The notes below the pieces were generated by a model. That model made no database searches. It was not told the origin of the DNA and saw only the letters and a list, made by a program, of their open reading frames with translations. Source: Larkinella sp. C7 (lineage in GTDB: Bacteria; Bacteroidota; Bacteroidia; Cytophagales; Spirosomataceae). From it: a DNA stretch of 64,000 bases. The position numbers were made by a program, and so were the translations under genes. How positions within the stretch are numbered: the stretch's first letter is position 1; each line of letters begins with the position of its first letter. Location of the stretch: assembly GCF_006149005.1 (NCBI RefSeq), contig NZ_VBSL01000001.1:434001-498000 (forward strand), written 5' to 3'. Shown here piece after piece: positions 9,964 to 18,581 of the stretch.

Positions 9964-9964
9964 A

Positions 9965-10031
9965 GAGTTAAAAGTTAAGAGTTGCTGACGCATTTTTTAA
10001 CCCTTAACTCATCACTCTTAATTCTTAACTC
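9965..10031. repeat. GAGTTAA-type inverted repeat between permeases 4 and 5
   Basis: The left arm at 9965-9982 (GAGTTAAAAGTTAAGAGT) pairs with the right arm at 10014-10031 (ACTCTTAATTCTTAACTC), giving an 18-bp stem with two mismatches and a 31-base loop. It shares words with the hairpins at 2543, 12807, 23606 and 32584. It begins directly after the stop codon of permease 4 and has no T-run, so it could stabilise or attenuate the operon message. That role is inferred. Confidence 0.65.
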
Positions 10032-10047
10032 ATATTTCTTTATTAAA

Positions 10048-12480
10048 ATGTTTAAGAACTACCTCACAACCACCCTCCGTCACCTCTGGCGAAACCGTCT
10101 GTTCACCGCCCTTAACATCCTGGGCCTGGCCATTGGCATCAGCGGGTGCTGGGTCATTTACCGGATTGTCAGTTATGAATTCAGCTTCGACACCCAACAG
10201 CCCAACCGCGAGCGGATCTACCGGGTGGTCAGTCATTTTAAGTCGGAGGGAAATGAAGGAAAAAATGCCGGGGTGCCGATGCCGATGGCCGAAGCGATCA
10301 ACGAGCAGGTGCCGGGTCTGGAGAAAGTGGTACCGGTTTGGGATCACTGGAAACAGAGCGTTCGGATACCGGGCGGAAAAGCCGGTTCCAATCAGTTTTC
10401 GGAACCGGAAAAGCTCATCGTCACCAACAACGACTACTTTGAAATGGTGCCGCACCGATGGCTGGCCGGCAACCTGGCTACGGCTCTGGACGCGCCCAAT
10501 AAGGTGGTGCTGACGCAAAGCCGCGCGGAAAAATATTTTCCGGGCATTCCCGTGGCGAAGGTGCTGGGCCGGACGCTGGTTTATGACGACACGGTGGCCG
10601 TGCGGGTTTCCGGCGTGGTGGCCGACCTCGATTTTCCGAGCAGCTTCGATGCCAAAGAGTTCTTTCCGATAAAGGGAACGACCAACCGAAACCCGAGCTG
10701 GGGCGGGGTCAGTTCCAACAATAGGCTGTATATCCAGCTCGTACCGAATGCGGTTCCGGCGAAGGTGTTGAAGCAGATTAATGCCATTTCCGCCCTGAAC
10801 GGTGCGGAAAATATGAAAAAGTACCACTTCAAACGCTGGCATGAACTGCTTCCGCTGGCGCAGGTGCATTTTTCGACCGAATACGGCGAAAACATGCGCA
10901 AGGCCAACCGCAATGTGCTGTACGGTTTGATGGGAATTGCGGCTTTTCTGCTGCTGCTGGCCTGCATCAATTACATCAACCTTACCACAGCGCAGATGCC
11001 GCAGCGGGCGAAAGAAGTCGGCATCCGCAAAACACTGGGCAGTTCGCGCTGGCACCTGATCCGGCAGTTTCTGGGCGAAACGGTGGTGATCACAATCCTG
11101 GCGGTTTTGCTTTCGGCTTTCCTGTCGCAGTGGGTGCTGACGTATTTTGAGAAGTTGATTCCGGACGGCATGAATGCCTATACGGATTACGGAAAGATGG
11201 CCCTTTTTCTGGTGGTATTGGTGGTGGGGGTGACCGGTTTTTCCGGCCTGTATCCCGGCTGGCTCGTTACGCGGGTTCAGGCCGTGAGCATGATGCGCGG
11301 ACAGGTCACGGCGGAAGTCGGAAAAGGCGGTTTGACCCTGCGTAAAAGCCTGATCGTCTTTCAGTTTGTGATCGCCCAACTGTTCATTGTCGGAACGATG
11401 CTGGTGGGTCGTCAACTGAATTACCTGCTCCATAAAGACCTGGGCTTTAACCGGGAAGCAGTTCTGCTGGTCAACGTTCCCTGGAAACTGAGCGACAAAC
11501 CCGCTTACAAGCACCGCCAGTTTACGATGCAGCAGGAACTGGCCAAACAACCCGGTATTGCGGGCGTTGCGCTGGGCAATCCTCCCATGAACCAGTCGTT
11601 CAGCAGCAACAGTTATCAGTATAAAACGAAGAAAGGCGAGATTATTGAGAAGGGAATGTATCTCAAACACATCGATACGACCCTGCTGGCGATGTATAAA
11701 ATTCCGCTGCTGGCCGGCCGGAATCTGACGGCATCCGACACGACTCGCGAATACATCATCAACGAAACCGCCCTGCACGAATTCGGGATTTCGTCGCCCC
11801 AGGAAGCGATTGGCAAATACATTCAGGAGGTTGATGGACATCCGATCCCGATTGTCGGCGTGGTGAAAGATTTTCACATCGGCTCGTTTTACCAGAAAAT
11901 TGATCCGGTTTTGCTGATGACGAACAAAAATAGCCTGATGACCTTCAACATCAAACTCAGTACGTCGAATCCGGAACAGTGGCAGACATCCATCCAGCAG
12001 ATCGGAAAAATCTGGAAAAACTTCTACCCGACCGAACCGTTTGAGTACAAATTTTACGACAGCACACTGGAAGAAATCTACGCCAGTGAGCGAAATATGT
12101 CTCAGGTCATTCACCTGGCAACGGCGGTGGCCGTGGTCATCAGTTGCCTGGGCCTCTTCGGATTGTCAACCCTGATTGCGTATCAGCGGATAAAAGAGGT
12201 GGGGGTCCGTAAGGTATTGGGAGCCACGGTCGTTAATATTGTGGGATTGCTGACCCGTGATTTTCTGAAGCTGGTGTTGGTCGCCATCCTGATTGCGTCG
12301 CCGATTGCGTACTACTTTACCGACAAGTGGTTGCAGGATTTTGCGTATAAAGCTGGTATTGAATGGTGGATTTTTGGCGCCGGGGCCGTTCTCGCCCTAG
12401 TCATCGCTTTTGCAACCGTCAGTTTTCAGAGCATCAAAGCGGCTTTGACCAACCCGGTAAAAAGTCTTCGGAGTGAATAA
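10048..12480 (+). CDS. FtsX/MacB-type ABC transporter permease, paralogue 5
   Basis: This 810-residue permease is the most divergent of the first five. The N-terminus is MFKNYLTTTLRHLWRNRLFT, the first loop PQRAKEVGIRKTLGSS, the second YQRIKEVGVRKVLGAT, and the tail TNPVKSLRSE. An in-frame start at 9982 would add 22 residues read through the hairpin repeat (LTLNSSLLILNS), so I chose ATG 10048, which aligns with the paralogues. It is the last permease of the run and is followed after 25 bp by a small unknown gene. The membrane topology matches its neighbours. Confidence 0.92.
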   Translation: MFKNYLTTTLRHLWRNRLFTALNILGLAIGISGCWVIYRIVSYEFSFDTQQPNRERIYRVVSHFKSEGNEGKNAGVPMPMAEAINEQVPGLEKVVPVWDHWKQSVRIPGGKAGSNQFSEPEKLIVTNNDYFEMVPHRWLAGNLATALDAPNKVVLTQSRAEKYFPGIPVAKVLGRTLVYDDTVAVRVSGVVADLDFPSSFDAKEFFPIKGTTNRNPSWGGVSSNNRLYIQLVPNAVPAKVLKQINAISALNGAENMKKYHFKRWHELLPLAQVHFSTEYGENMRKANRNVLYGLMGIAAFLLLLACINYINLTTAQMPQRAKEVGIRKTLGSSRWHLIRQFLGETVVITILAVLLSAFLSQWVLTYFEKLIPDGMNAYTDYGKMALFLVVLVVGVTGFSGLYPGWLVTRVQAVSMMRGQVTAEVGKGGLTLRKSLIVFQFVIAQLFIVGTMLVGRQLNYLLHKDLGFNREAVLLVNVPWKLSDKPAYKHRQFTMQQELAKQPGIAGVALGNPPMNQSFSSNSYQYKTKKGEIIEKGMYLKHIDTTLLAMYKIPLLAGRNLTASDTTREYIINETALHEFGISSPQEAIGKYIQEVDGHPIPIVGVVKDFHIGSFYQKIDPVLLMTNKNSLMTFNIKLSTSNPEQWQTSIQQIGKIWKNFYPTEPFEYKFYDSTLEEIYASERNMSQVIHLATAVAVVISCLGLFGLSTLIAYQRIKEVGVRKVLGATVVNIVGLLTRDFLKLVLVAILIASPIAYYFTDKWLQDFAYKAGIEWWIFGAGAVLALVIAFATVSFQSIKAALTNPVKSLRSE

Positions 12481-12505
12481 CTGAACTTTCCCATCTCCTA
12501 TAACT

Positions 12506-12799
12506 ATGGCACATATCGCTATTCCCATCCCCATGATGCCCGGCAAACAGGACATCGAAATCGAAGTCACCATCAACGGCAAGCGGCAGGAATTGCACTA
12601 CCGCGTGGAGCTGTTTTACTGGGAAGACTGCCACATTCCGACCATCGACCGCGTGGATTGCATCCGGCAGATGCTGGCGGGTTATGATCAGGACTGGACG
12701 CTCTACTACATCGGCTCGCCCACCGACCAGTTTGTGCCGATCACCTTCGTAAAGCGGGAGGATCTGGTGAAACAACGGCGGATGCTGGTGGAGTCTTGA
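12506..12799 (+). CDS. Small conserved-looking protein of unknown function, 97 aa
   Basis: I do not recognise this protein. It is soluble, with no signal peptide or membrane segment, and starts MAHIAIPIPMMPGKQDIEIE. It is acidic in its middle, with several aromatic residues (YRVELFYWEDC, WTLYYIGSP), which suggests a small beta-rich fold. It follows the fifth permease by 25 bp on the same strand and may be the last gene of that operon. A long inverted repeat ends the unit just downstream. Coding status is supported by position, length and clean codon use in an otherwise gene-dense strand. No function is proposed. Confidence 0.75.
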   Translation: MAHIAIPIPMMPGKQDIEIEVTINGKRQELHYRVELFYWEDCHIPTIDRVDCIRQMLAGYDQDWTLYYIGSPTDQFVPITFVKREDLVKQRRMLVES

Positions 12800-12806
12800 C
12801 GTAAAG

Positions 12807-12903
12807 TATTTCGCGGAGTTGAGCGGAGAAAAAAGAGGAGTTAAGCAGAGATGTATAAACCTCCGCTTAACTCCCTTTTTTCTCCGCTCAACTCCGCGAA
12901 ATA
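12807..12903. repeat. Near-perfect 43-bp inverted repeat between convergent genes
   Basis: The left arm at 12807-12850 and the right arm at 12861-12903 are complementary over 43 bp, with one bulged base and one mismatch, around a 10-base loop. The arms are built from words such as GCGGAG, GAGTTGAG and GAGTTAAG. The element lies between a plus-strand gene ending at 12799 and a minus-strand gene ending at 12909, so it could end transcription from both sides. Its length is far beyond a normal terminator and fits a dispersed repeat family seen elsewhere in this window. Confidence 0.75.
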
Positions 12904-12908
12904 ATCTC

Positions 12909-14489
12909 TTATTTATTCTTATCCCACCACAACGGGGTTGCCGCGTTGTCCGGGCCGCCTAACAGCGCAACAGCCGCTTTAACCGCTGCCGTGTTGGAGG
13001 TTTCTTCCAGCAGCAGGAACGGAATCCGGCGGGGATAGGCCGTCGTCGGAACGTCGGTGTTGACCGAGTTGACCACCGGATACAGTTTCGGAAACCGGGT
13101 CCGGCGAACTTCCGCCCATGCTTCGATGCCATCGGGATACAAGGCCAGCCATTTCTGCGTACCAATCTGCTCCCGCTGAATCGCTTCCGTCGCGCCCCAT
13201 TTGACCGGGATCGTCGACAAAGCCGGTGATTTCTGTTGATCCTGCGGAGCAACCGGGGTTTTGGTGCTGACAATATACGCATCGGTCAGGGCGCTGCTGA
13301 TTCCCCAGCCGTCCATTGAGGCCCGGATGCCTTTTTCGTAGGCCTGTTGCGCCGTCGTTCCACCCACATTCCAGCCATTCAGAGCCGCTTCGGCCACCAG
13401 GAAATAGGCTTCAGCCGTGTGCATAATGTCCTGTTTGGTAGCGTATTGCTGCGCCCAGGCCGATCCGGCACCGGTATTTTTCACCCAACGTTCTCCAATG
13501 TTGGAGTTGTTGTCGTTGTTGTTGAGCGGATCGGTCAACTCGACCGAACCCAGACCGTTGCGGACGCCTTCATACGTTTTGGTGTTGAAAGCCGGCTGGA
13601 AGTAAATCCCAATCCGGGGGTCATCATAGCCTTTCAGGATCGACTCCATCGACGCACTCATCCGAAACTCACCCCAGCCCGAAATCGTCGCCAGACCGTT
13701 GTAATCACTTCCCACCTGGTTTTTGGTCATCAGCGCATTGTCGGCAACGTCGGTCAGCAAGCCACCCGCGATGGCAGCCTCCGCTTCGGTTTTAGCCCGG
13801 GCCGGGTCTACTTTCGAAATCCGCATCGCCAGCCGCAACCGCAGCGTGTTGGCAAATTTGATCCATTTGTTGACATCGCCCGCGTAGATGATATCGTAGC
13901 TCCCATACGGTTTTTCCGCCGTTTTGCCTTTCAAAACCGTCGTTGCAGCCGCCAGTCGTTTGAAGAAGTCGTCGTAAATTTTGTCCTGCGGATCATATTT
14001 AACGCTGTTGGCCGGAATACCCGCGTCGAAATACGGTACCGGGCCGTAGTAATCCGTCAGGCGGTGAAACGCAAACACCCACCAGATGCTGGCCAGTGCA
14101 TACTGCGACGAAGTCGGGTCGGTCTGGTCGAACAAGGTTTTCAACTGCGGCACCACCTGCGTATAAATCGGGTTCCAGTGCGAGTTGATCCAGGTCCGGT
14201 GCATAAAGTACCGGTCCGACTGGAAGTTCGGTGTCGTCGTCGCGTAGTATTGGGCGTACAGATCCGCAAACAGGTTCTGGGCCGTCTGGTACGTCCCGGC
14301 GGCATACGACGCCTGCTGCTGCGCCCGCGAGAACAAATACGGAAGTTCGGTAGCACTCAGCGTGGTCAGAGCGGTTTTGCTGGTATTGATTTCGTCAAAA
14401 TCGCTCGTACAGCCACTCCAAATGCCGGCCGCTCCGGCAATCAGGCCGATGGCGGATAATCTTATTACTTTAGTACCTACTATTTTCAT
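12909..14489 (-). CDS. SusD/RagB-like outer-membrane lipoprotein
   Basis: This 526-residue surface lipoprotein has signal peptide MKIVGTKVIRLSAIGLIAGA and a lipobox ending WSGC, then SDFDEIN. It matches the SusD-like type (SusD-and-RagB lipoprotein) with helical repeats and a C-terminal region QREQIGTQKWLALYPDGIEA. SusD proteins cap the SusC barrel and bind the nutrient ligand outside the cell. I chose ATG 14489, since an upstream TTG at 14519 would place ten extra residues before the signal peptide. The SusC partner ends 50 bp upstream at 14540. No degradative enzyme is adjacent, so the ligand could be a peptide or glycan. Confidence 0.9.
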   Translation of the reverse strand: MKIVGTKVIRLSAIGLIAGAAGIWSGCTSDFDEINTSKTALTTLSATELPYLFSRAQQQASYAAGTYQTAQNLFADLYAQYYATTTPNFQSDRYFMHRTWINSHWNPIYTQVVPQLKTLFDQTDPTSSQYALASIWWVFAFHRLTDYYGPVPYFDAGIPANSVKYDPQDKIYDDFFKRLAAATTVLKGKTAEKPYGSYDIIYAGDVNKWIKFANTLRLRLAMRISKVDPARAKTEAEAAIAGGLLTDVADNALMTKNQVGSDYNGLATISGWGEFRMSASMESILKGYDDPRIGIYFQPAFNTKTYEGVRNGLGSVELTDPLNNNDNNSNIGERWVKNTGAGSAWAQQYATKQDIMHTAEAYFLVAEAALNGWNVGGTTAQQAYEKGIRASMDGWGISSALTDAYIVSTKTPVAPQDQQKSPALSTIPVKWGATEAIQREQIGTQKWLALYPDGIEAWAEVRRTRFPKLYPVVNSVNTDVPTTAYPRRIPFLLLEETSNTAAVKAAVALLGGPDNAATPLWWDKNK

Positions 14490-14539
14490 GGTGAGTTCTG
14501 TGTTGATTGTTGATCCCAAAAAGACGTTCGGTTCAGTTT

Positions 14540-17500
14540 TTAGAATCCTAATTTTAGGTTAAGACCAACGGTCCGGGTCGATGGCAGCGCGCCATATTCG
14601 GAACCCTGGTAGTTGGCCGCACTCAGGTTCACATCGGGGTCAAACGGCAGCTTGCGGGTTTTCAAACCGGGAATGTCCATCGTGGCGTTGCCCCGGTAGA
14701 AGAAAAACAGGTTGCGTGCCGTGAGCGACAGCCGGGCATTTTTGATGAAAAAACCTTGCGGGAACGGAATGTTGTAGCCCAAAGTTGCTTCTCTTAACCG
14801 CACATTCGTGGTTGAATACGAGAAAAACTCACCCCAGGTATAACGTCCCTGCGATACGGTTTGCCAGAATTGCTCGGAAGTAATGGCCTTCGTGTTGGTT
14901 TCGCCCGTTGCCGTTACACCTGGCAGTACCCAGCCTCCCTCGCGTTTTTCAAGTGTGTACTCGGCCGTTCCGTCATAGGCCAGGTTGCCATCCGTTCCGG
15001 AAACCATGATGCCGCCCACCCGACCGTCGACCAGGAAGCTCATCACAAAGTTCTTGTAGGAGAACGTGTTGCTGAAACCAAACGTAAATTTGGGGTTGAA
15101 GTTACCGATAATACCAAAAGCACTAACAACCGGAAGACCATTGGCATTTACCAACAAACGCCCCTGGGCATCTTTGGCCCATCCGTAGGCTTCCAGATCG
15201 CCGTAAGAGCCGCCTTCAACCACCACGGCGGTGGTCGTACGCGTGTTACCGCCGAGGGTAGCCCGCTTGATGTTCGGGTGGAGTTCGACGATGGTATTGA
15301 CGTTCCGGGCAAAGTTCAGCGAGGCATCCCAGGTAAAGCGATTGCCTTTCAATGGCGATGCGCTCAAAGTCAGTTCAAAGCCTTTGTTGTTGATTTTCCC
15401 AGCATTGACAAACTGGCTGGCAAAACCCGATGCCGGAGCCAGACCCAGCGAAAGCAACTGGTTGACCGTATTGCTGTTGTAATAGGTAAAATCAACGCCT
15501 AAACGGCCGCCCAGAAACCGGACATCGGCCCCAAATTCGGTGGATGACGAGATTTCAGGTTTCAGGTTTTCAGCCGGGCGGGTCGTGCTGCGGGAAATAT
15601 AACCGCCCGTTCCACCCTGTGAGAACGCGTACGTCTGCAGCAGGCTATACGGCGCGGCATCGTTCCCCACCTGCGCCCACGAACCGCGCAGTTTGGCAAA
15701 ACTGATCCAGCTCGGCAGTTTTACCGCATCGGAAAGAATAAGGTTAGCCCCGAACGACGAGTAGATGTAGGAATACGGTTTGGGCAGCGTAGACGACCAG
15801 TCGTTCCGCACCGAAGCATCGACCGTCAGGTAATCGCGGAACGAAACGGAAGCGGTTCCGAACACATATTGCAGTTCTTTTTCGCTAAAGCCGGTAATCT
15901 GGGTCAGGTTCGACGCAAAAGACAGGTCGAAGCGGTTGGCAACCGACAGACCGTTGGTGCTGGCTCCCACCTGTGAGAAACGGTTGTAGGTAGACCCCGC
16001 TCCCACGTTGTATGTCACCGCGAAGTCTTTCCCGACGTTGTTGTTGCCGGAAATGATCACGTCCATGTTGCGCTCCAGTTGCTCACCCGTGTAATCCGAA
16101 TAGGACCCACCCGCTCCGGCAAACAGCAGCGTGTTGTTCGCATACCCGAAGTTGTAGCGATCGGCATACCAGTCATAACTGAGCCGTCCCTGCACGTTCA
16201 GCCAGTCGGTCAACTGGTATTTAGCCGAACCGAGGGCAATCACCCGGTTCCGTTTTTCGAGCGCAAACGTTTTGTTGAGCGTCCAATAGGGGTTCATATA
16301 AATCCCTGAGCTGGTCCAGTAGGTCGGTTTGCCGTTGGCATCTTCATACGTATTGTAGACGTTGTTCAGATCCACACTGCGCGGCACCTTGTAGAGGTTC
16401 ATCGTCACCGAGCTTTCCTCGCCGGAGCGTGGCTTGTTGTCAATCTTCTGGTTGACGTAGGTAATCTTGGCGTCGGTCGAAAACCGCTTCGTAATCTGCG
16501 AGGTGAGCCGGAGGTTCAGCGTGTGACGCATCAGCTCGTTGTTCGGCAGAATGCCCTGGTTGTAGTTATTGGTGTAGGACGTATAGGTCTGCACCTTTTC
16601 GCTACCAGCCGCAATACCCACCGAATTGTTGGTCGAAACGGCATCCCGGAAAAAGTCCTTGATGTTGTCGGGATAGGTCGTGGCAGCGGCTCCCCAGCTA
16701 TACGGCGAGTTGGCGCTGGTTTTGCCACCGGCACCCTGTCCAAACGTATTCTGCAGTTTGGGCAATACGAACGGTGATTCCATCACCACGCCCGAATTGA
16801 CATCTACCGAGACTTTCCCGGCTTTCCCTTTTTTTGTTGTAATCATGATGACCCCGTTGGCGGCACGGCTGCCGTAGAGGGCCGAGGCTGCCGGGCCTTT
16901 CAGCACGTTCATCGACTCGATGTCGTCGGGGTTGATGTTGTTGGCACCGTCGCTGCCGTTGATGCCACCGAAGTCGCCGGTGACCTGGCCACGAACGGTG
17001 TTGTCGACCGGAACGCCGTCGATCACAAACAGGGCGTTGTTGTTACCGGTAATGGAGCGGTTTCCGCGCAACACGACCCGCGTAGCCGAGCCCGGACCCG
17101 AAGAGGCTTGCGTCACGACCATCCCGGCCACTTTTCCGGAAAGGGTGTTGACAAAGTTAGCATCCCGGACATCGACCAGTTTTTTGCCGTCGATCTGCTG
17201 GGTAGCATACGTCAGGGTTTTCGCGTTCCGTTCGATGCCGAGGGCCGTCACGACGATTTCGTTCAACTGCTTGGCATCTTCCTGAAGCGTCACATCGACC
17301 ACCGAACGATCGCCCACGGTAACCTCCTGCGACAAGGCACCGATGAACGAGAAAATCAAAACCGTAGCGTCGCTGTCGACCATCAGTGTATACTTTCCGA
17401 CACTGTTGGTGGTCGTGCCTTTGGTCGTGCCTTTGATGACGACGTTAACCCCCGGCAGCGCATTGCCATTGTTATCCTTGACCGTTCCGGTTACTTCTTT

Positions 17501-17659
17501 TTCAAGGGTAACCACCGCTCCGGCTTTGGCCGGGTTGGCATAGGTTGAAGCCGGCGGAGCAGACAATGCCATTCCGATGGCCAGCAGAACAAGAGTGTAG
17601 GACCGAGACCGGCGGTTGAATGGCGCTTTCCGGTTCAAAAAAAGTACTGGTTTTCGCAT
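14540..17659 (-). CDS. SusC/RagA-family TonB-dependent outer-membrane transporter
   Basis: This 1039-residue SusC-like receptor has a signal peptide (about 1-41), a carboxypeptidase-regulatory-like domain near 55-130 (VTGTVKDNNGNALPGVNVVI), the TonB-box-like stretch NEIVVTALGIE, and a plug domain (LSGKVAGMVV, VVLRGNRSITGNNNALFVID). A 22-strand barrel runs to the C-terminal aromatic residue. It imports a SusD-bound ligand using TonB energy. It forms a two-gene unit with the downstream SusD gene. The upstream 344 bp have no gene. No sigma/anti-sigma pair is present, so its regulation is not evident. Confidence 0.95.
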   Translation of the reverse strand: MRKPVLFLNRKAPFNRRSRSYTLVLLAIGMALSAPPASTYANPAKAGAVVTLEKEVTGTVKDNNGNALPGVNVVIKGTTKGTTTNSVGKYTLMVDSDATVLIFSFIGALSQEVTVGDRSVVDVTLQEDAKQLNEIVVTALGIERNAKTLTYATQQIDGKKLVDVRDANFVNTLSGKVAGMVVTQASSGPGSATRVVLRGNRSITGNNNALFVIDGVPVDNTVRGQVTGDFGGINGSDGANNINPDDIESMNVLKGPAASALYGSRAANGVIMITTKKGKAGKVSVDVNSGVVMESPFVLPKLQNTFGQGAGGKTSANSPYSWGAAATTYPDNIKDFFRDAVSTNNSVGIAAGSEKVQTYTSYTNNYNQGILPNNELMRHTLNLRLTSQITKRFSTDAKITYVNQKIDNKPRSGEESSVTMNLYKVPRSVDLNNVYNTYEDANGKPTYWTSSGIYMNPYWTLNKTFALEKRNRVIALGSAKYQLTDWLNVQGRLSYDWYADRYNFGYANNTLLFAGAGGSYSDYTGEQLERNMDVIISGNNNVGKDFAVTYNVGAGSTYNRFSQVGASTNGLSVANRFDLSFASNLTQITGFSEKELQYVFGTASVSFRDYLTVDASVRNDWSSTLPKPYSYIYSSFGANLILSDAVKLPSWISFAKLRGSWAQVGNDAAPYSLLQTYAFSQGGTGGYISRSTTRPAENLKPEISSSTEFGADVRFLGGRLGVDFTYYNSNTVNQLLSLGLAPASGFASQFVNAGKINNKGFELTLSASPLKGNRFTWDASLNFARNVNTIVELHPNIKRATLGGNTRTTTAVVVEGGSYGDLEAYGWAKDAQGRLLVNANGLPVVSAFGIIGNFNPKFTFGFSNTFSYKNFVMSFLVDGRVGGIMVSGTDGNLAYDGTAEYTLEKREGGWVLPGVTATGETNTKAITSEQFWQTVSQGRYTWGEFFSYSTTNVRLREATLGYNIPFPQGFFIKNARLSLTARNLFFFYRGNATMDIPGLKTRKLPFDPDVNLSAANYQGSEYGALPSTRTVGLNLKLGF

Positions 17660-18003
17660 GGGGGAAATGAAGTTAGAAATGGTAAAAGAGAATTATAGGT
17701 GGGTTGTTGAGTACGATCGGAAAACGAACAATTGTTTTGCTGAATAGTGACATTACTCTATTTAATTTCCCATTATGGCGGTAATTTAATAGGAAATTGG
17801 GGATTTTCCGCCAATCCCTATCCCAGAAATTATTTCTGCCGTTTTTGGATTATTCTCCTTTAAAAGATTTTTAAAGAATTAGAAGCGATTTCTTAAAAAA
17901 AGTTTGGCTCTTCCCAATCCAACGGTAACCATCGGATAGAAAGCCTTTTAATGACGGAATAGAAAGCTTTTACATTTCGTTTACAATGTTTTACGGGCAT
18001 TGA
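17660..18003. other. AT-rich divergent intergenic region
   Basis: This stretch lies between the divergent SusC gene and the secreted-protein gene. It is clearly more AT-rich than its surroundings and carries short inverted motifs (for example TTTCCCATTATGG and AATAGGAAATTGGGG around 17765-17805). It must hold the SusC promoter. I could not find a convincing TTG/TAnnTTTG pair for that direction. No open reading frame of note. Confidence 0.5.
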
Positions 18004-18034
18004 TTGGCTGCGTTTGGAATGGACCATACATTTG
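18004..18034 (+). promoter_or_regulatory. Bacteroidota-type -33/-7 promoter
   Basis: TTG at 18004-18006 is followed after 20 bp by TACATTTG at 18027-18034, an exact match to the primary-sigma -7 consensus TAnnTTTG used in this phylum. The ATG of the first gene of the protease/winged-helix cassette is 30 bp downstream. Motif and spacing are seen; activity is inferred. Confidence 0.55.
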
Positions 18035-18063
18035 GTTCATTGTCCACTAAACGAAAAACCACC

Positions 18064-18564
18064 ATGTCAAAAAAATGGATTTTTCTCGCCTTCTTGTTCG
18101 GTACGTGTTTGCAGCCATCCGTTTTTAGTAGTTCCGTGCTATTGACGGAAAACCGGGTAACCGATGCTTACGAAAGCAGTAAGTCAACTGCGGAGAAAAA
18201 AACGAAAGAATTTTCCGACAATCCCTTGCTCTTAGATGGCATTCCGCTGGATTATTCCTTTTTCTCACTCAATAGCCGGGGCAAATTGGCTGTTGTGGCC
18301 GGCGACCCCTATTCGCCCGATGCCATCAAAATACCATTCCGGGTTTATCTGAGACGGGACGGAAAACCGCTCAATATGCCAAAAGCGGATGGGCGTTGCG
18401 AAAAGGCTGAAATTGAGCTATCAGACGTGCTGGCCTACGCGCACGCCGGCGACGATCTGGTGATTGAACCGATCCGGAAAGAAGACGCCGTAGCCCGACG
18501 GATCATCCGATTGAAGCTTTTCTGGTTTCTTAAACTCCCATTCAGAAAAGGGGACGGATGTTGA
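18064..18564 (+). CDS. Secreted protein of unknown function, 166 aa
   Basis: I do not recognise the family. The N-terminus MSKKWIFLAFLFGTCLQPSV is a signal peptide with cleavage likely near residue 23-25, so the protein is probably periplasmic. The mature part is charged, with a beta-rich centre (IKIPFRVYLRRDGKPLN) and a basic C-terminal end. I chose ATG 18064 over a TTG-type start at 18004 because the signal peptide then sits at the N-terminus. Its stop (18564) is 18 bp before the protease start, and the three genes to 20657 share strand and close spacing. A role in the same pathway as the protease is inferred from position only. Confidence 0.75.
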   Translation: MSKKWIFLAFLFGTCLQPSVFSSSVLLTENRVTDAYESSKSTAEKKTKEFSDNPLLLDGIPLDYSFFSLNSRGKLAVVAGDPYSPDAIKIPFRVYLRRDGKPLNMPKADGRCEKAEIELSDVLAYAHAGDDLVIEPIRKEDAVARRIIRLKLFWFLKLPFRKGDGC

Positions 18565-18581
18565 CCAGGCCTCTGATCGCG

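Noticed and set aside
9982-10047. Upstream start of permease 5
   Set aside because: The added residues are translated from the intergenic hairpin repeat and do not align with the other permeases.
10030-12114. Minus-strand open frame of 694 codons opposite permease 5
   Set aside because: It is a shadow of the permease with the same antisense composition and no recognisable motif.
13347-14459. Plus-strand open frame of 370 codons opposite SusD
   Set aside because: It is antisense to a clear SusD lipoprotein gene and has no signal or domain.
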